From the IMG/VR virus record IMGVR_UViG_3300020215_000053, positions 1-64,000 of that record: 64,000 nucleotides of DNA; one strand, 5' to 3'. The notes under the pieces were generated by a model. That model was not told the DNA's origin. It was given only the letters and a program-made list of their open reading frames with translations, and did no database searches. The translations under genes were made by a program, and so were the position numbers. Every line of letters starts with the position of its first letter. Position 1 is the first letter of the stretch. This DNA comes from a virus. This document shows positions 1 to 6,725 of the stretch, piece by piece.

Positions 1-192
1 TAGCCGTCGCCGTTGCCGTCGCCGTTGCCGTCGCCGTAGCCGTTGCCGTCGCCGTAGCCGTTGCCGTTGCCGTCGCCGTTGCCGTTGCCGTTGCCGTCGC
101 CGTAGCCGTTGCCGTAGCCGTAGCCGTAGCCGTAGCCGTAGCCGTCGCCGTCGCCGTTGCCGTTGCCGTAGCCTTTGCCGTTGCCGTAGCCG
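1..192. repeat. Hexanucleotide tandem repeat GCCGTN
   Basis: About 32 consecutive units of GCCGTC, GCCGTT or GCCGTA run from the window edge to about 192, with one GCCTTT variant near 171-176. The unit is a multiple of three, so copy-number change lengthens or shortens the encoded Gly-X tail without frameshift. The repeat touches the window edge, so its full size is unknown. Confidence 0.95.
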
Positions 193-347
193 CCTACGGC
201 GGCGGCCTGGATGTACTCGTTGTCTGAGTAGTCAGAGGCGTTCCCGGCAATGACGCCGTGCTCCTCAACCCACTTCTTCACGCCGTCGATACAGGCGCCA
301 GCGTCCAAGACGTCAGCGACGGTGACTCGCTCCTTGTACTCGAACAT
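1..347 (-). CDS. Gly-X repeat protein, C-terminally truncated by window edge
   Basis: The start is ATG at 345-347 with a GGAGG site inside the 3' end of the preceding gene, whose TAA abuts this ATG, so the pair is probably translationally coupled. About 50 residues of ordinary sequence (MFEYKERVTVADVLDAGACI at the start) are followed by at least 60 residues of Gly alternating with Tyr, Asn, Asp and one Lys. The stop codon lies beyond base 1. I know of comparable GYGDGN-type tails in planctomycete genomes from memory, but no function is assigned. The repeat is likely disordered or extended and its length may vary. Confidence 0.75.
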   Translation of the reverse strand, partial: MFEYKERVTVADVLDAGACIDGVKKWVEEHGVIAGNASDYSDNEYIQAAAVGGYGNGKGYGNGNGDGDGYGYGYGYGYGNGYGDGNGNGNGDGNGNGYGDGNGYGDGNGDGNGDG

Positions 348-623
348 TTACTTCGCCTCCTCCCACGCCTTGGCTGCTTCGGGAGTGACCTCGAAAACGG
401 CCGTCACTTTCCGCACGTCGATGTCGGCGCGAGCGGAAATCTTGCTGGTGGAGGTCGGGCCGGTTTCCGCAAGCTGCATGACGCCTCGCTGTGTGCCGAA
501 GTAGATAGCCATGCGAGCACGCTTGAGGTGGACGCGATCACCGTTCGTATCCTCGGCGTACCCGAAGAACACTCCGCGATGCTCGGTGCAGACGATGACA
601 GGTCGCTCAGATTTCTTGGCCAT
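348..623 (-). CDS. DUF6948-like small phage protein (91 aa)
   Basis: I chose ATG at 621-623 because AGGAG lies 8 bases upstream; a longer in-frame start exists but has no such site. The protein reads KSERPVIVCTEHRGVFFGYA and continues with a conserved-looking LKRARMAIYF and LAETGPTS segment, which I recognise as the DUF6948 pattern of phage and proteobacterial proteins. Its function is unknown. The first gene of the window follows immediately, with no intergenic base. Confidence 0.75.
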   Translation of the reverse strand: MAKKSERPVIVCTEHRGVFFGYAEDTNGDRVHLKRARMAIYFGTQRGVMQLAETGPTSTSKISARADIDVRKVTAVFEVTPEAAKAWEEAK

Positions 624-652
624 CGAAATTCTCCTTGTGTGGTTTTCGTCGT

Positions 653-1012
653 TCAGCTTCCGACCGCGAAGGGGTCTTGTGCGCCAGTGAAGGCGGCCTG
701 TACGTCGGCCAGATCGTCCTTGCCTCTCTGCTTCTCCAGGGCACCGCTCAGCGCCGCCGCCAGGGTCGGCCCGGTCGCGATCCGCCCATCGGCATAGACC
801 CGCCAAACGACCTCGTTCCTGTCCTTGTGCAGCGCCAGGTCGAACGAGATCGAGGCGTAAGTGTCCTCACCAAAGGCCAGCTTGAGTTTCTGCGCCGCCT
901 CCAGGAGATCCACTGGCCCCTGAATCGGCAGGCCGATCATGCCCGCGATTCCGTCCAGCTTGTCAGCCATGCCTCTGAGAGTCTCGGCCGCCTCGCGTAT
1001 GTCCTGACGCAT
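653..1012 (-). CDS. Hypothetical protein (119 aa)
   Basis: The start is ATG at 1010-1012 behind GGAGG. The N-terminal 35 residues are helical (RQDIREAAETLRGMADKLDG). The middle, with alternating acidic and hydrophobic residues ending in VVWRVYADGR, suggests a small alpha/beta domain. I do not recognise the family. It lies 29 bases from the DUF6948-like gene and is probably in the same leftward operon. Confidence 0.65.
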   Translation of the reverse strand: MRQDIREAAETLRGMADKLDGIAGMIGLPIQGPVDLLEAAQKLKLAFGEDTYASISFDLALHKDRNEVVWRVYADGRIATGPTLAAALSGALEKQRGKDDLADVQAAFTGAQDPFAVGS

Positions 1013-1232
1013 TCCCCTGCCTCCAAATCGTGTAAAGAAAAGCCCGCCGCCGTATGATGAAGCCGGCGGCGGGCGCGACCCCGACAACGGAGCCGTCCAG
1101 GTCCGTCACCGACTCGACCAGGAAGCCCTCGGGGTAGTCCGGCTCGTGCGGCATGTTCCGCTCCGCTCGCTCGTAACGCCCCTCGACCACCACCACCAAA
1201 CCGCTCTCCAGCGTGTGCTCGAACCCAATCAC
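963..1232 (-). CDS. Hypothetical protein (89 aa), GTG start
   Basis: This frame starts with GTG at 1230-1232 after a GAGGG site. The first 60 residues look coding (IGFEHTLESGLVVVVEGRYE, then DYPEGFLVESVTDLDG), with the pattern of a small beta-rich domain. The last 30 residues are Arg-rich and overlap the start of the next gene by 50 bases, so the true C-terminus may have been altered by a frameshift. Function is unknown. Confidence 0.5.
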   Translation of the reverse strand: MIGFEHTLESGLVVVVEGRYERAERNMPHEPDYPEGFLVESVTDLDGSVVGVAPAAGFIIRRRAFLYTIWRQGNASGHTRGGRDSQRHG

Positions 1233-1416
1233 GACACGTCCCTCGCAAAAACAAACGGGGTCAGGAACTAGGGATTAAGCAGCAGTTATGGCCAGCGCCC
1301 AAGAATGAGCCGGCTATTTCGCGAGTCAGAAACTCCCTGACATCCGAGAAGGGGTTATTTTCTTTTTGAACAAGTGTTCCGCTTTCTTTGCCGGGCCTTC
1401 GTGGTAGGATTGGTAT

Positions 1417-1450
1417 CTCTCGTGCGCACGCTGGGGCATGCGCACGAGAG
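1417..1450. promoter_or_regulatory. Perfect 12-bp inverted repeat upstream of integrase
   Basis: CTCTCGTGCGCA at 1417-1428 is the exact reverse complement of 1439-1450, with a 10-base loop. It ends 44 bases before the integrase start. It could be an operator, a recombinase arm or core site, or a leader hairpin controlling integrase. No T-tract follows, so it is not an intrinsic terminator. The rest of 1233-1494 holds no gene I can support. Confidence 0.6.
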
Positions 1451-1494
1451 TGAAAGCCTCCTTGCCGCGTAGCGCGACATAGGGAGGCCCGTCC

Positions 1495-2442
1495 GTGTCC
1501 ACGATCCGCCTTTTCTCGGGCAACCAGCCCGAACCAGCCCTCACCGTGCGCCAGGTCATCGCCGCCTACCTTGACCAGAAGGCGCTCGACCACCTCGCCG
1601 GCGCTTTCAGCCTCAAAGCCCTGGAATCGGCCCGCCATTACCTTGGCCGCTTCGCCAAGGACTTCGGCGATCTGCCCGTCAGCCAGTGCCACAAGAACGA
1701 TCTGACACACTGGCTGCTCAAGCACCCGGAATGGGAATCGACCTTCACCCGCCACGATGCCGTCGGCCGCGTGGTGACGTGCTTTTACTGGGCCGAGGAC
1801 GAGCTGGGCATCGTCAGCCGCTACCGCCGCCCCAAGTTCGTGGGCGCCCCCCTGCGCCCACGGCCGGCCATCGAGCCGGCCGAATACCGCGCCATGCAGC
1901 GCTATGCTCGCCGGGCCAGGAACACCCGCCGCATGCTCCGCACGCGAAACGTATTCCGTGCCGCCTTGTCCTTCCTGTGGCGGACGGGTGCCCGGCCCTG
2001 CGAGATGCGCACCGCTCAATGGACCGAACTCGACTGGCGCCGAGAGATCATCGTCACCAAGAACAAGACCGAGAAGGCGACCGGCAAGGACCGCATGATC
2101 CCCGTCGGCTCCGTCATGCACCTCTTGCGCTGGCTCTACCGCCGCAAGAAGCCCGGTCAGACGCACATCTTCACCAACACCCTGGGAAAGCCCTGGACGG
2201 CCGACCGCTTCGCCAAGGAGTTCCGCCGCTACGCCAACCTGGCCGGCGTCCGCCAGAAGGTGAGCGCCTACTGCCTGCGCCATGGCATGTGCGTCCGGCT
2301 GCTGGAGAAGGGCGAGGGGGAGAGGCAGATAGCCGACGTGCTCGGCCACGAATCGACCCGCTACGTGAGCTGGTACGGCAGAACGACCCGGACCATGGCC
2401 GACTACCTCAACGACGTGATTCGCCGGAAGAAGCGGCCCTGA
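1495..2442 (+). CDS. int: Tyrosine recombinase / integrase (315 aa)
   Basis: This is a site-specific recombinase expected to join phage and host attachment sites. The start is GTG at 1495. An N-terminal SAM-like core-binding region covers roughly residues 15-115. The catalytic domain shows Arg167 (GAR), a Lys in the beta-hairpin near 190-199, Tyr259 and Arg262 in YCLRHG where the family normally has HxxR, His285 in VLGHES, and the probable nucleophile Tyr294 in SWYGR. The Tyr for His exchange is one I associate with planctomycete integrases (memory). Length is normal for the family. The attachment site cannot be fixed from sequence alone. Confidence 0.93.
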   Translation: MSTIRLFSGNQPEPALTVRQVIAAYLDQKALDHLAGAFSLKALESARHYLGRFAKDFGDLPVSQCHKNDLTHWLLKHPEWESTFTRHDAVGRVVTCFYWAEDELGIVSRYRRPKFVGAPLRPRPAIEPAEYRAMQRYARRARNTRRMLRTRNVFRAALSFLWRTGARPCEMRTAQWTELDWRREIIVTKNKTEKATGKDRMIPVGSVMHLLRWLYRRKKPGQTHIFTNTLGKPWTADRFAKEFRRYANLAGVRQKVSAYCLRHGMCVRLLEKGEGERQIADVLGHESTRYVSWYGRTTRTMADYLNDVIRRKKRP

Positions 2443-2570
2443 TTCGCCGACACCTGGCGGGTGTGTTTCGGCCTGTGAGAGGAAGTTGCGCCCCAAGGTC
2501 GTGCGCGCGGCCCATCTAGGGTCACGCCCCGACGCGCGGCACATTGGTCGGTCTGTGACCGGCCAGTCAA

Positions 2571-2583
2571 GCGGGTTACCCGC
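2571..2583. promoter_or_regulatory. Short palindrome downstream of integrase
   Basis: GCGGGT-T-ACCCGC is a perfect 13-bp dyad in the 300-base gap between integrase and the next HTH gene. Beyond this and the AT-rich dyads further on, 2443-2747 holds no gene I can support. The gap is a plausible place for attP, but nothing proves it. Confidence 0.35.
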
Positions 2584-2677
2584 CCAATCGCGGAGGTTTT
2601 CGTACTCGACGCGGCGTGCCATTTGGGACTGCCTTGGTGGACCTTGGATCTGGCTTGGTCAAAGCATAGGCGGCTTA

Positions 2678-2725
2678 CTTGCAAAATGCAAGATCAAAAT
2701 TTCCGCAAATTTTGCAATTGCAAAA
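2678..2725. promoter_or_regulatory. Cluster of three overlapping AT-rich dyads
   Basis: Three perfect inverted repeats lie in 48 bases: CTTGCA-aaa-TGCAAG at 2678-2692, CAAAATTT-ccgc-AAATTTTG at 2695-2714, and the 16-bp palindrome TTTTGCAATTGCAAAA at 2710-2725. All share TTGCAA or TTTTGC cores. The cluster sits 23 bases before the HTH gene at 2748 in an otherwise GC-rich genome. It is most simply a multi-site operator, perhaps for that HTH protein itself (inference). Confidence 0.65.
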
Positions 2726-2747
2726 AGACAGGAAGTGGGATAGCTTT

Positions 2748-3002
2748 ATGAGCATGCACAAGGATTCGTCAGGTATGCCAACCTCGGAACTTCAGGAGTT
2801 CATGAACCTGAAGGGTTGGAACCGAACCAAGCTGGCAGCGGCTCTCGACATAACCGCCAATACGGTAGATCGTTGGTTCATGGCCGGAAAAGTCGCTGGC
2901 GGTCCCCCATCCATCCTTCTCCGCGAGTGGCTGGAGCGCGAACGCGCCCGGGCCGCCCACGAGGGGAACGGTCGCAAGCAACTCACTGGCTCCGCTAGCT
3001 AA
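2748..3002 (+). CDS. Small helix-turn-helix regulator (84 aa)
   Basis: A probable DNA-binding regulator. Residues from about 15 to 60 carry an XRE-like helix-turn-helix: helices around LQEFMNLKGW, a turn, then NRTKLAAALDITANTVDRWF, which is the typical recognition-helix pattern. The ATG at 2748 has AGGAAG upstream at somewhat long spacing; a TTG start at 2679 is possible but would run through the operator cluster. The charged C-terminus ends at TAA 3000-3002. It could be an autoregulator, Cro-like or excisionase-like factor for the neighbouring integrase. Confidence 0.75.
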   Translation: MSMHKDSSGMPTSELQEFMNLKGWNRTKLAAALDITANTVDRWFMAGKVAGGPPSILLREWLERERARAAHEGNGRKQLTGSAS

Positions 3003-3052
3003 ACCCTGCGCGGAGCCACATCATGGAACCATTCCGCAGTTTCTGCGTCGGA

Positions 3053-3082
3053 CTTGACCAGTCTGGTCAAGCGTCCTATCCT
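3053..3082 (+). promoter_or_regulatory. Promoter with TTGACC-N5-GGTCAA operator at the -35 box
   Basis: The -35 TTGACC (3054-3059) and -10 TATCCT (3077-3082) have a 17-base spacer. The -35 is the left half of a perfect dyad, CTTGACCAG-t-CTGGTCAAG, at 3053-3071. The HTH gene starts at 3101 behind AGAGGAGG. The same operator and spacing occur at 10006-10034, so a shared repressor is likely, probably the HTH protein encoded just downstream. Confidence 0.75.
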
Positions 3083-3100
3083 CCAACAGAGGAGGACGAC

Positions 3101-3334
3101 ATGCAGACCAAACCGCGCGCCTTGTTCACCCCGGAACTCATCAAGGAGATCCGCGCCACGCTGGGGCTCACGCTGGAGCAGGCCGCGGCCCGCGCCGGGG
3201 TAACCCTGTTCACCTGGCACCGCTGGGAGTCGGGCAAGCGCCATCCGCGCTGGCAGCATCAGCAGACGCTCGAAGAGATGTACGAATCAGCGAAGCGGAA
3301 GCGGCCGAAGAAGCCGCAGACGGAGGGTGAGTGA
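3101..3334 (+). CDS. XRE-family HTH protein (77 aa), candidate repressor
   Basis: The start is ATG at 3101 with a strong AGAGGAGG site; upstream in-frame starts lie in the operator. Residues about 10-50 form a Cro/C1-type helix-turn-helix (KEIRATLGLTLEQAAARAGV, then TWHRWESGKRHPR). The C-terminus is basic (KRKRPKK). It is preceded by a dyad overlapping its own -35 box, the usual arrangement for autoregulation. It is therefore the best candidate for the factor binding both TTGACC-N5-GGTCAA sites (inference). Confidence 0.8.
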   Translation: MQTKPRALFTPELIKEIRATLGLTLEQAAARAGVTLFTWHRWESGKRHPRWQHQQTLEEMYESAKRKRPKKPQTEGE

Positions 3335-3337
3335 GTT

Positions 3338-3577
3338 ATGGGCGTCATGCCATGCTACCGGGCCGGCTGCCCGAACATCCTTTGCGACCACTTTTTGAAC
3401 GGCCACTACATCTGCCTTGAGTGCCAGATGGATTTTGACAAACTCCTGGAGGACTGGCCAAAGCAGATGACGCGTGCCGGGATCAAGAGGCGAATCGAGG
3501 AGTTTTTCGCCAAGTCGAAGGACGACTACGAAGTAGTTGACGTGGACGAGGCGATCAAGAAATTGGAAGAACCATAA
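3338..3577 (+). CDS. Small Cys-rich protein (79 aa), probable zinc finger
   Basis: This gene begins three bases after the HTH gene, so the two are likely co-translated. Cys6, Cys11, Cys16, Cys26 and Cys29, with His18 and His23, suggest one zinc site near the N-terminus (CLEC motif at 26-29). The rest is charged and helical, ending in acidic residues. I do not recognise the family; a protein-binding or transcription-modulating role beside the repressor is possible. Confidence 0.65.
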   Translation: MGVMPCYRAGCPNILCDHFLNGHYICLECQMDFDKLLEDWPKQMTRAGIKRRIEEFFAKSKDDYEVVDVDEAIKKLEEP

Positions 3578-3588
3578 GCGATCCGCGA

Positions 3589-4005
3589 CTAGCCCCCATC
3601 CTTGCCCGCCCCTTGGCGGGCCTTCCTTGCCCTTCTGGCCTTCTCGCAGAGCCTGTCCACCAGCCTGGCCGACCACGGTTGCGACCAGCGTTTTTCCGGC
3701 TCGACCCGGTGCTCCAGCATGTGCAGCGCCAGCGCGTGAGCGCTCCAGCCCTGGCCGCGCTGGGTTAGGAAATATTCCCCCCAGCGCACGTCGTCGGCCT
3801 GGGCCTGGCTCTGTCGCCAGTCCTTGCGCCTGGCGGCGCGGATTAGCTTGGGCCAGGGCCAGAAGGTCTTGTGATGGCGTCCCCGATACCAGACCCAGAT
3901 ACCGTCGGGGGTGGGGCAGTAGACGAGGGGGTTGCCGGCCTGGTCGGTGAGGTGGGGGAGGGTAATGCGGCCTGGCTTGGGGGGGCGCTTATCGTGGCGG
4001 GGCAT
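3589..4005 (-). CDS. Hypothetical basic protein (138 aa)
   Basis: It converges with the zinc-finger gene, 11 bases apart. The start is ATG at 4003-4005; no Shine-Dalgarno site is visible because the 24 bases upstream are a direct repeat. The protein is Arg/Lys/Trp-rich (ITLPHLTDQAGN, GIWVWYRGRHH, FWPWPKLIRAARR), has no membrane segment, and may bind nucleic acid. Two 21-bp dyads upstream at 4046-4108 suggest tight regulation. The family is not recognised. Confidence 0.6.
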   Translation of the reverse strand: MPRHDKRPPKPGRITLPHLTDQAGNPLVYCPTPDGIWVWYRGRHHKTFWPWPKLIRAARRKDWRQSQAQADDVRWGEYFLTQRGQGWSAHALALHMLEHRVEPEKRWSQPWSARLVDRLCEKARRARKARQGAGKDGG

Positions 4006-4028
4006 CGCTTAAAGTGTCGCTTAAAGTG
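4005..4028. repeat. 12-bp direct repeat abutting a start codon
   Basis: TCGCTTAAAGTG occurs twice in tandem at 4005-4016 and 4017-4028, then begins again. On the minus strand it lies directly before, and partly overlaps, the ATG of the gene ending at 3589. It occupies the space where a ribosome-binding site would be. Confidence 0.7.
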
Positions 4029-4045
4029 TCGTGATCCCGAATTTC

Positions 4046-4108
4046 TGTACTGCGACTTGCATTACAATTTTGGACCAGCTTTCGATTTGTATTGCGCTTA
4101 GCATTACA
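4046..4108. promoter_or_regulatory. Pair of 21-bp dyad operators 42 bp apart
   Basis: TGTACTGC-gactt-GCATTACA at 4046-4066 and TGTATTGC-gctta-GCATTACA at 4088-4108 share one consensus. Each is a near-perfect inverted repeat and their centres are 42 bases apart, about four DNA turns, so two dimers would bind the same face. They lie upstream of the leftward gene 3589-4005 and just downstream of the LuxR-type HTH gene, which is a candidate binder (inference). Confidence 0.7.
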
Positions 4109-4113
4109 TTTTC

Positions 4114-4392
4114 TCACCCTCGATCGATCTCCAGTCCGACCCGGGCCGCGAAGTAGAGCCGCGCCAGCCCGTCGTCATCCGCAGCCAGGCCGAGTTTCCT
4201 CTTGATCCCGGAGCGGAACGAGTTGACGGTTCTGGCCGAGATCCCGAGACGCCTGGCGATCTCCCGGGGAGTATACCCCATTGCGATGTGGGCGAGGATG
4301 TCCCCCTCGCGCGGCGAAAGGCCCTGGACCCGCGCGATCGTGTCGTGCAGGTCCAGGGCGAATAGTTCGGTGGCTCGCTGGATGGTCAGCAC
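4114..4392 (-). CDS. LuxR/GerE-type HTH protein (92 aa)
   Basis: The start is GTG at 4390-4392, 10 bases after GGAGG and overlapping the stop of the upstream gene by 5 bases. A stand-alone GerE helix-turn-helix covers residues about 24-70: LSPREGDILAHIAMGYTPRE is the characteristic first half and IARRLGISARTVNSFRSGIK the recognition half. No sensor or receiver domain is attached. A response-regulator receiver domain is encoded separately at 18226. It is likely a transcription factor; the operators at 4046-4108 lie directly downstream. Confidence 0.85.
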   Translation of the reverse strand: MLTIQRATELFALDLHDTIARVQGLSPREGDILAHIAMGYTPREIARRLGISARTVNSFRSGIKRKLGLAADDDGLARLYFAARVGLEIDRG

Positions 4393-4751
4393 TGTTGACC
4401 GTCCTCCTCGCAAAACATCTGGACGTGCATGATGCAGCGGAGCGGAGCGTCCAGCAGGACCATCACGCCCTCCCGCCGGCAGTGTGCCACCGTTTCGCGT
4501 GGACAGCCACGAATGCCAACCACGCTTGGCCAGCCGGCAAGTTGCACAGCATCGACAGCATCGCGCAGCTCCGCGTCGGTCCATGTTGCCGACGTGAAGC
4601 ACAGCAGCATCGGGCGATCGTTCGGTTCGATGATGGCGCATTCGCCATCACGGTTTTTCAGCGCCAACCACTCGGCGGGCTCATCGGGGAGCGACGGCGT
4701 CGGCAGAGCGTCCGTCAAATACTTGTCCAGGTTGACCAGTTTGTGCCTCAT
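4386..4751 (-). CDS. Hypothetical protein (121 aa)
   Basis: The start is ATG at 4749-4751; the gene is coupled to the downstream LuxR-type gene by a short overlap. The N-terminus contains a LPDEPAEWLALKNRDGE segment, followed by alternating hydrophobic strands and a VVGIRGCPRETVAH stretch. The C-terminus is Cys-rich (Cys102-region, CEEDGQQC). No family is recognised. Confidence 0.6.
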   Translation of the reverse strand: MRHKLVNLDKYLTDALPTPSLPDEPAEWLALKNRDGECAIIEPNDRPMLLCFTSATWTDAELRDAVDAVQLAGWPSVVGIRGCPRETVAHCRREGVMVLLDAPLRCIMHVQMFCEEDGQQC

Positions 4752-4770
4752 GTCTGGCCTCGCGACAGTG

Positions 4771-4870
4771 CTGGAGCCCCGCTTGGGCGATTTTGTTTAG
4801 CCTAGGTACCGTTTTCAATGCGACCCGCAGCAATTGCGGGAGGCACCTTCGGTCTTGGGCCGGTCCGATT
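4771..4870 (-). pseudogene. Decayed duplicate of the 3' end of the 5822-6115 gene
   Basis: About 45 bases around 4814-4860 match 5826-5872 almost exactly, including the codons for PQLLRV and the core CCCGCAGCAATTGCGGGAGG. The GAGCCCCGCTTGGGC hairpin segment just beyond the stop is duplicated too (4774-4788 and 5807-5821). The copy has lost one base in the GCCCTCCCG run, which shifts the frame, and has extra sequence before its end. It is a non-functional fragment in a 150-base gap. Confidence 0.7.
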
Positions 4871-4905
4871 TACTCGGCCTGCTCCCGCGCTTCGATGATC
4901 TGGTT

Positions 4906-5181
4906 TTAGCGCTGACCATCGCTCAACTGCACTTCGCCGATTACGCGGCAGTCGCCGCACGACGCCACTCGCAAGTCGCCCAGAGCCACGCAGTATTCCT
5001 GGCCCTCGTCGCCCTGCGTGAAGCACACCAAGCCGGCCTCTTCCTCGTTCTCGCCCCACCACGAGCCGTCCACGAACTCGGCTCCCTCGATCACGTTCGA
5101 GGGCTCCCAGCCGATTGGAACGCACCAGCGGGCTTGCGGAATCGAACTGCGGCGCCCAAGGCGGATTTTCAACTGAGCCAT
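4906..5181 (-). CDS. Hypothetical protein (91 aa)
   Basis: The start is ATG at 5179-5181 behind GGAGGG. The protein begins AQLKIRLGRRSSIPQARWCV and has a central acidic segment (WWGENEEEAGLVCFTQGDEG) with predicted beta strands, and three cysteines toward the end. Its leader, TTTTTAACGGAGGGTAGGAC, is identical to the one before codon Met at 6894-6896. Family unknown. Confidence 0.65.
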   Translation of the reverse strand: MAQLKIRLGRRSSIPQARWCVPIGWEPSNVIEGAEFVDGSWWGENEEEAGLVCFTQGDEGQEYCVALGDLRVASCGDCRVIGEVQLSDGQR

Positions 5182-5321
5182 TGTCCTACCCTCCGTTAAA
5201 AAGTGTCCGTGTTCTTTGCTTCAATGGGTCCATCGACGAATGACCGCAACTCGCGAGCGTACTCTTGCGCGTCCTCGCGTGAGCCGAAAGTCTGCTCGCG
5301 ATTGAGGCCACAATCGCGGCC
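5182..5321 (-). pseudogene. Truncated 3' copy of the 6726-7259 gene
   Basis: Bases 5244-5321 are identical to 6738-6815, the part encoding GRDCGLNREQTFGSRE and the following YARELR. Here the frame has no start codon and continues, after a junction, into the 19-base TGGACCCATTGAAGCAAAG that also precedes the gene at 6642, ending at the TAA inside TTTTTAACGG. The fragment abuts the stop codon of the gene at 5323. It is a shuffled, promoter-less remnant. Confidence 0.75.
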
Positions 5322-5322
5322 A

Positions 5323-5736
5323 TCACCTGCGGTGCGGCAACTCGCTCATCGGCGCCAACTCTGCCTCGAATATGCACTCGGATGCCCTCCTTGGGTCGTA
5401 GTGGTCCGAGCCCGTCTGGGCCCACACCTTTCCATTCTCGTCAATGAGCACGAACTCCTCCCATGGGCGCCTATCTGCCACGACGCGACTATCGCCGGGC
5501 GTTAGCGGCTCTAGCCGCCCGTCGACGGCGCGCCTGTGCGTCGCAAGCAAACCGGCGCGGGATGCCAGGTCGTGAAAGAAGTTGCTCCCGCCATAGGTGG
5601 GCGTGGCGGCCGGTGTCCAGCCTGCGGGGATGTCCCCGCTGACCTCGACGCGGTAGGTGGCCCAGCCGGGGTTGATGCTACTCATGTCTGTCGGCCGGTG
5701 GGAATCCACCTTGACGGCCTTTAGGACTAGTTTCAT
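5323..5736 (-). CDS. Hypothetical protein (137 aa)
   Basis: The start is ATG at 5734-5736 with CTAGGAGGA at ideal spacing. The protein begins KLVLKAVKVDSHRPTDMSSI and has a mixed alpha/beta composition, with a WEEFVLIDENGKVWAQTG segment near residue 92. The last codons coincide with the junction of the 78-bp duplication, so the C-terminus may have been rewritten by that event. Family unknown. Confidence 0.65.
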   Translation of the reverse strand: MKLVLKAVKVDSHRPTDMSSINPGWATYRVEVSGDIPAGWTPAATPTYGGSNFFHDLASRAGLLATHRRAVDGRLEPLTPGDSRVVADRRPWEEFVLIDENGKVWAQTGSDHYDPRRASECIFEAELAPMSELPHRR

Positions 5737-5821
5737 TGTTTCCTCCTAGCCAGCGGAGTCGGTCATTTTCGCCGCAGTGACCGATAGTTTGGGGAGCTTA
5801 CCCCCGGAGCCCCGCTTGGGC

Positions 5822-6115
5822 TCACTTCAATGTGACCCGCAGCAATTGCGGGAGGGCGCCTTCGATCCTGGGTACCGGCATCACCGTGCATTCGATGCGT
5901 CGGCGTTTGCCGGCTATTGTCACCTTGCCGCGATAGATTGTGGCTCCGCTCTTGGTGTCCTTGCCGATAACTGGCTTCGCCGTCAGGCTCAGGTCGCCGA
6001 GAGCCTTTTGGGCCGCGACGAAATCGGGGTTACTGTCTTCCAACTCGCCGCGCAGGCCCGCCAGGTCCATGTACTGGCGGACCGCAGCGATGGTGATGTA
6101 CCAGCGCCATGTCAT
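5822..6115 (-). CDS. Hypothetical phage protein (97 aa)
   Basis: The start is ATG at 6113-6115 and overlaps the upstream stop as ATGA. The N-terminus MTWRWYITIAAVRQYMDLAG is followed by a helical acidic part and a basic strand-rich C-terminus (IYRGKVTIAGKRRRIECTV). I have a weak impression of similar proteins in other phages but no named family. A short GC-rich hairpin follows the stop, and both were partly duplicated at 4.8 kb. Confidence 0.65.
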   Translation of the reverse strand: MTWRWYITIAAVRQYMDLAGLRGELEDSNPDFVAAQKALGDLSLTAKPVIGKDTKSGATIYRGKVTIAGKRRRIECTVMPVPRIEGALPQLLRVTLK

Positions 6116-6642
6116 GGAGTACCTCGGTCCAATGACATCTTGACGGGGTATCGCGACGGAACGTCCGCCGCTTGCTGCTCGGCCAACCCGGCATGCAGCG
6201 CGAATGTATGAGTCGCCGACGATGCGCCGGCAAGGCGGGCCGAATGATATCTGGCCACACTTGCGCGGTCGCGATAATACTGCGCGGTCGCGACCCTGAC
6301 CGGAAGAGGCACCGGGCCAACAGGACAATCATCTCCCAGCCATTCAATCAACTCCTCCGCTTCGTCCTCATCCATGTCGAGCAGCAGCGCCAGCACGGGG
6401 ACTCGCTCGATGTCATACATGGCAGCCCAATCCTTGCGGTCCCATTCGCGCTGCTCGTCGTCGCTCAGGGACGGGGGGTTGTTCCGCCACGCCGCCACGC
6501 AACAACGTTTCCAACGGCGAGCGTCGGCGGCAGACAGATAGTAGGCGTGAGAGCCAATGACAACGCCGTTGCCGCCGTCGCCATAACTGGCGTCAACGCA
6601 TTCGCATTCGGTGTCCGTTAGTCTGTACAGGTAGTGCTTCAT
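6112..6642 (-). CDS. Hypothetical protein (176 aa)
   Basis: The start is ATG at 6640-6642, preceded by GGGAAAG and by the 19-base segment TGGACCCATTGAAGCAAAG found also at 5.2 kb. N-terminal residues KHYLYRLTDTECECVDASYG precede a helical Trp-rich segment (DARRWKRCCVAAWRNNPPS), then an acidic helix (DMDEDEAEELIEWLGDD). It overlaps the next gene by ATGA. No family recognised. Confidence 0.65.
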   Translation of the reverse strand: MKHYLYRLTDTECECVDASYGDGGNGVVIGSHAYYLSAADARRWKRCCVAAWRNNPPSLSDDEQREWDRKDWAAMYDIERVPVLALLLDMDEDEAEELIEWLGDDCPVGPVPLPVRVATAQYYRDRASVARYHSARLAGASSATHTFALHAGLAEQQAADVPSRYPVKMSLDRGTP

Positions 6643-6725
6643 GTTCTTTCCCTTTGCTTCAATGGGTCCACCCCTGTTCGCTGGGGCCGCGTTCCCGCCT
6701 GAAACCCCGGCGGGTCGGGTTCGGG

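Noticed and set aside
1-192. CRISPR-like array
   Set aside because: The units are 6 bases with no spacers of uniform length, and the repeat is coding.
1261-2622. 453-residue minus-strand open frame over the integrase
   Set aside because: It covers the integrase on the opposite strand and has an unnatural Gly/Ala/Arg-rich composition; the plus-strand product has all recombinase residues.
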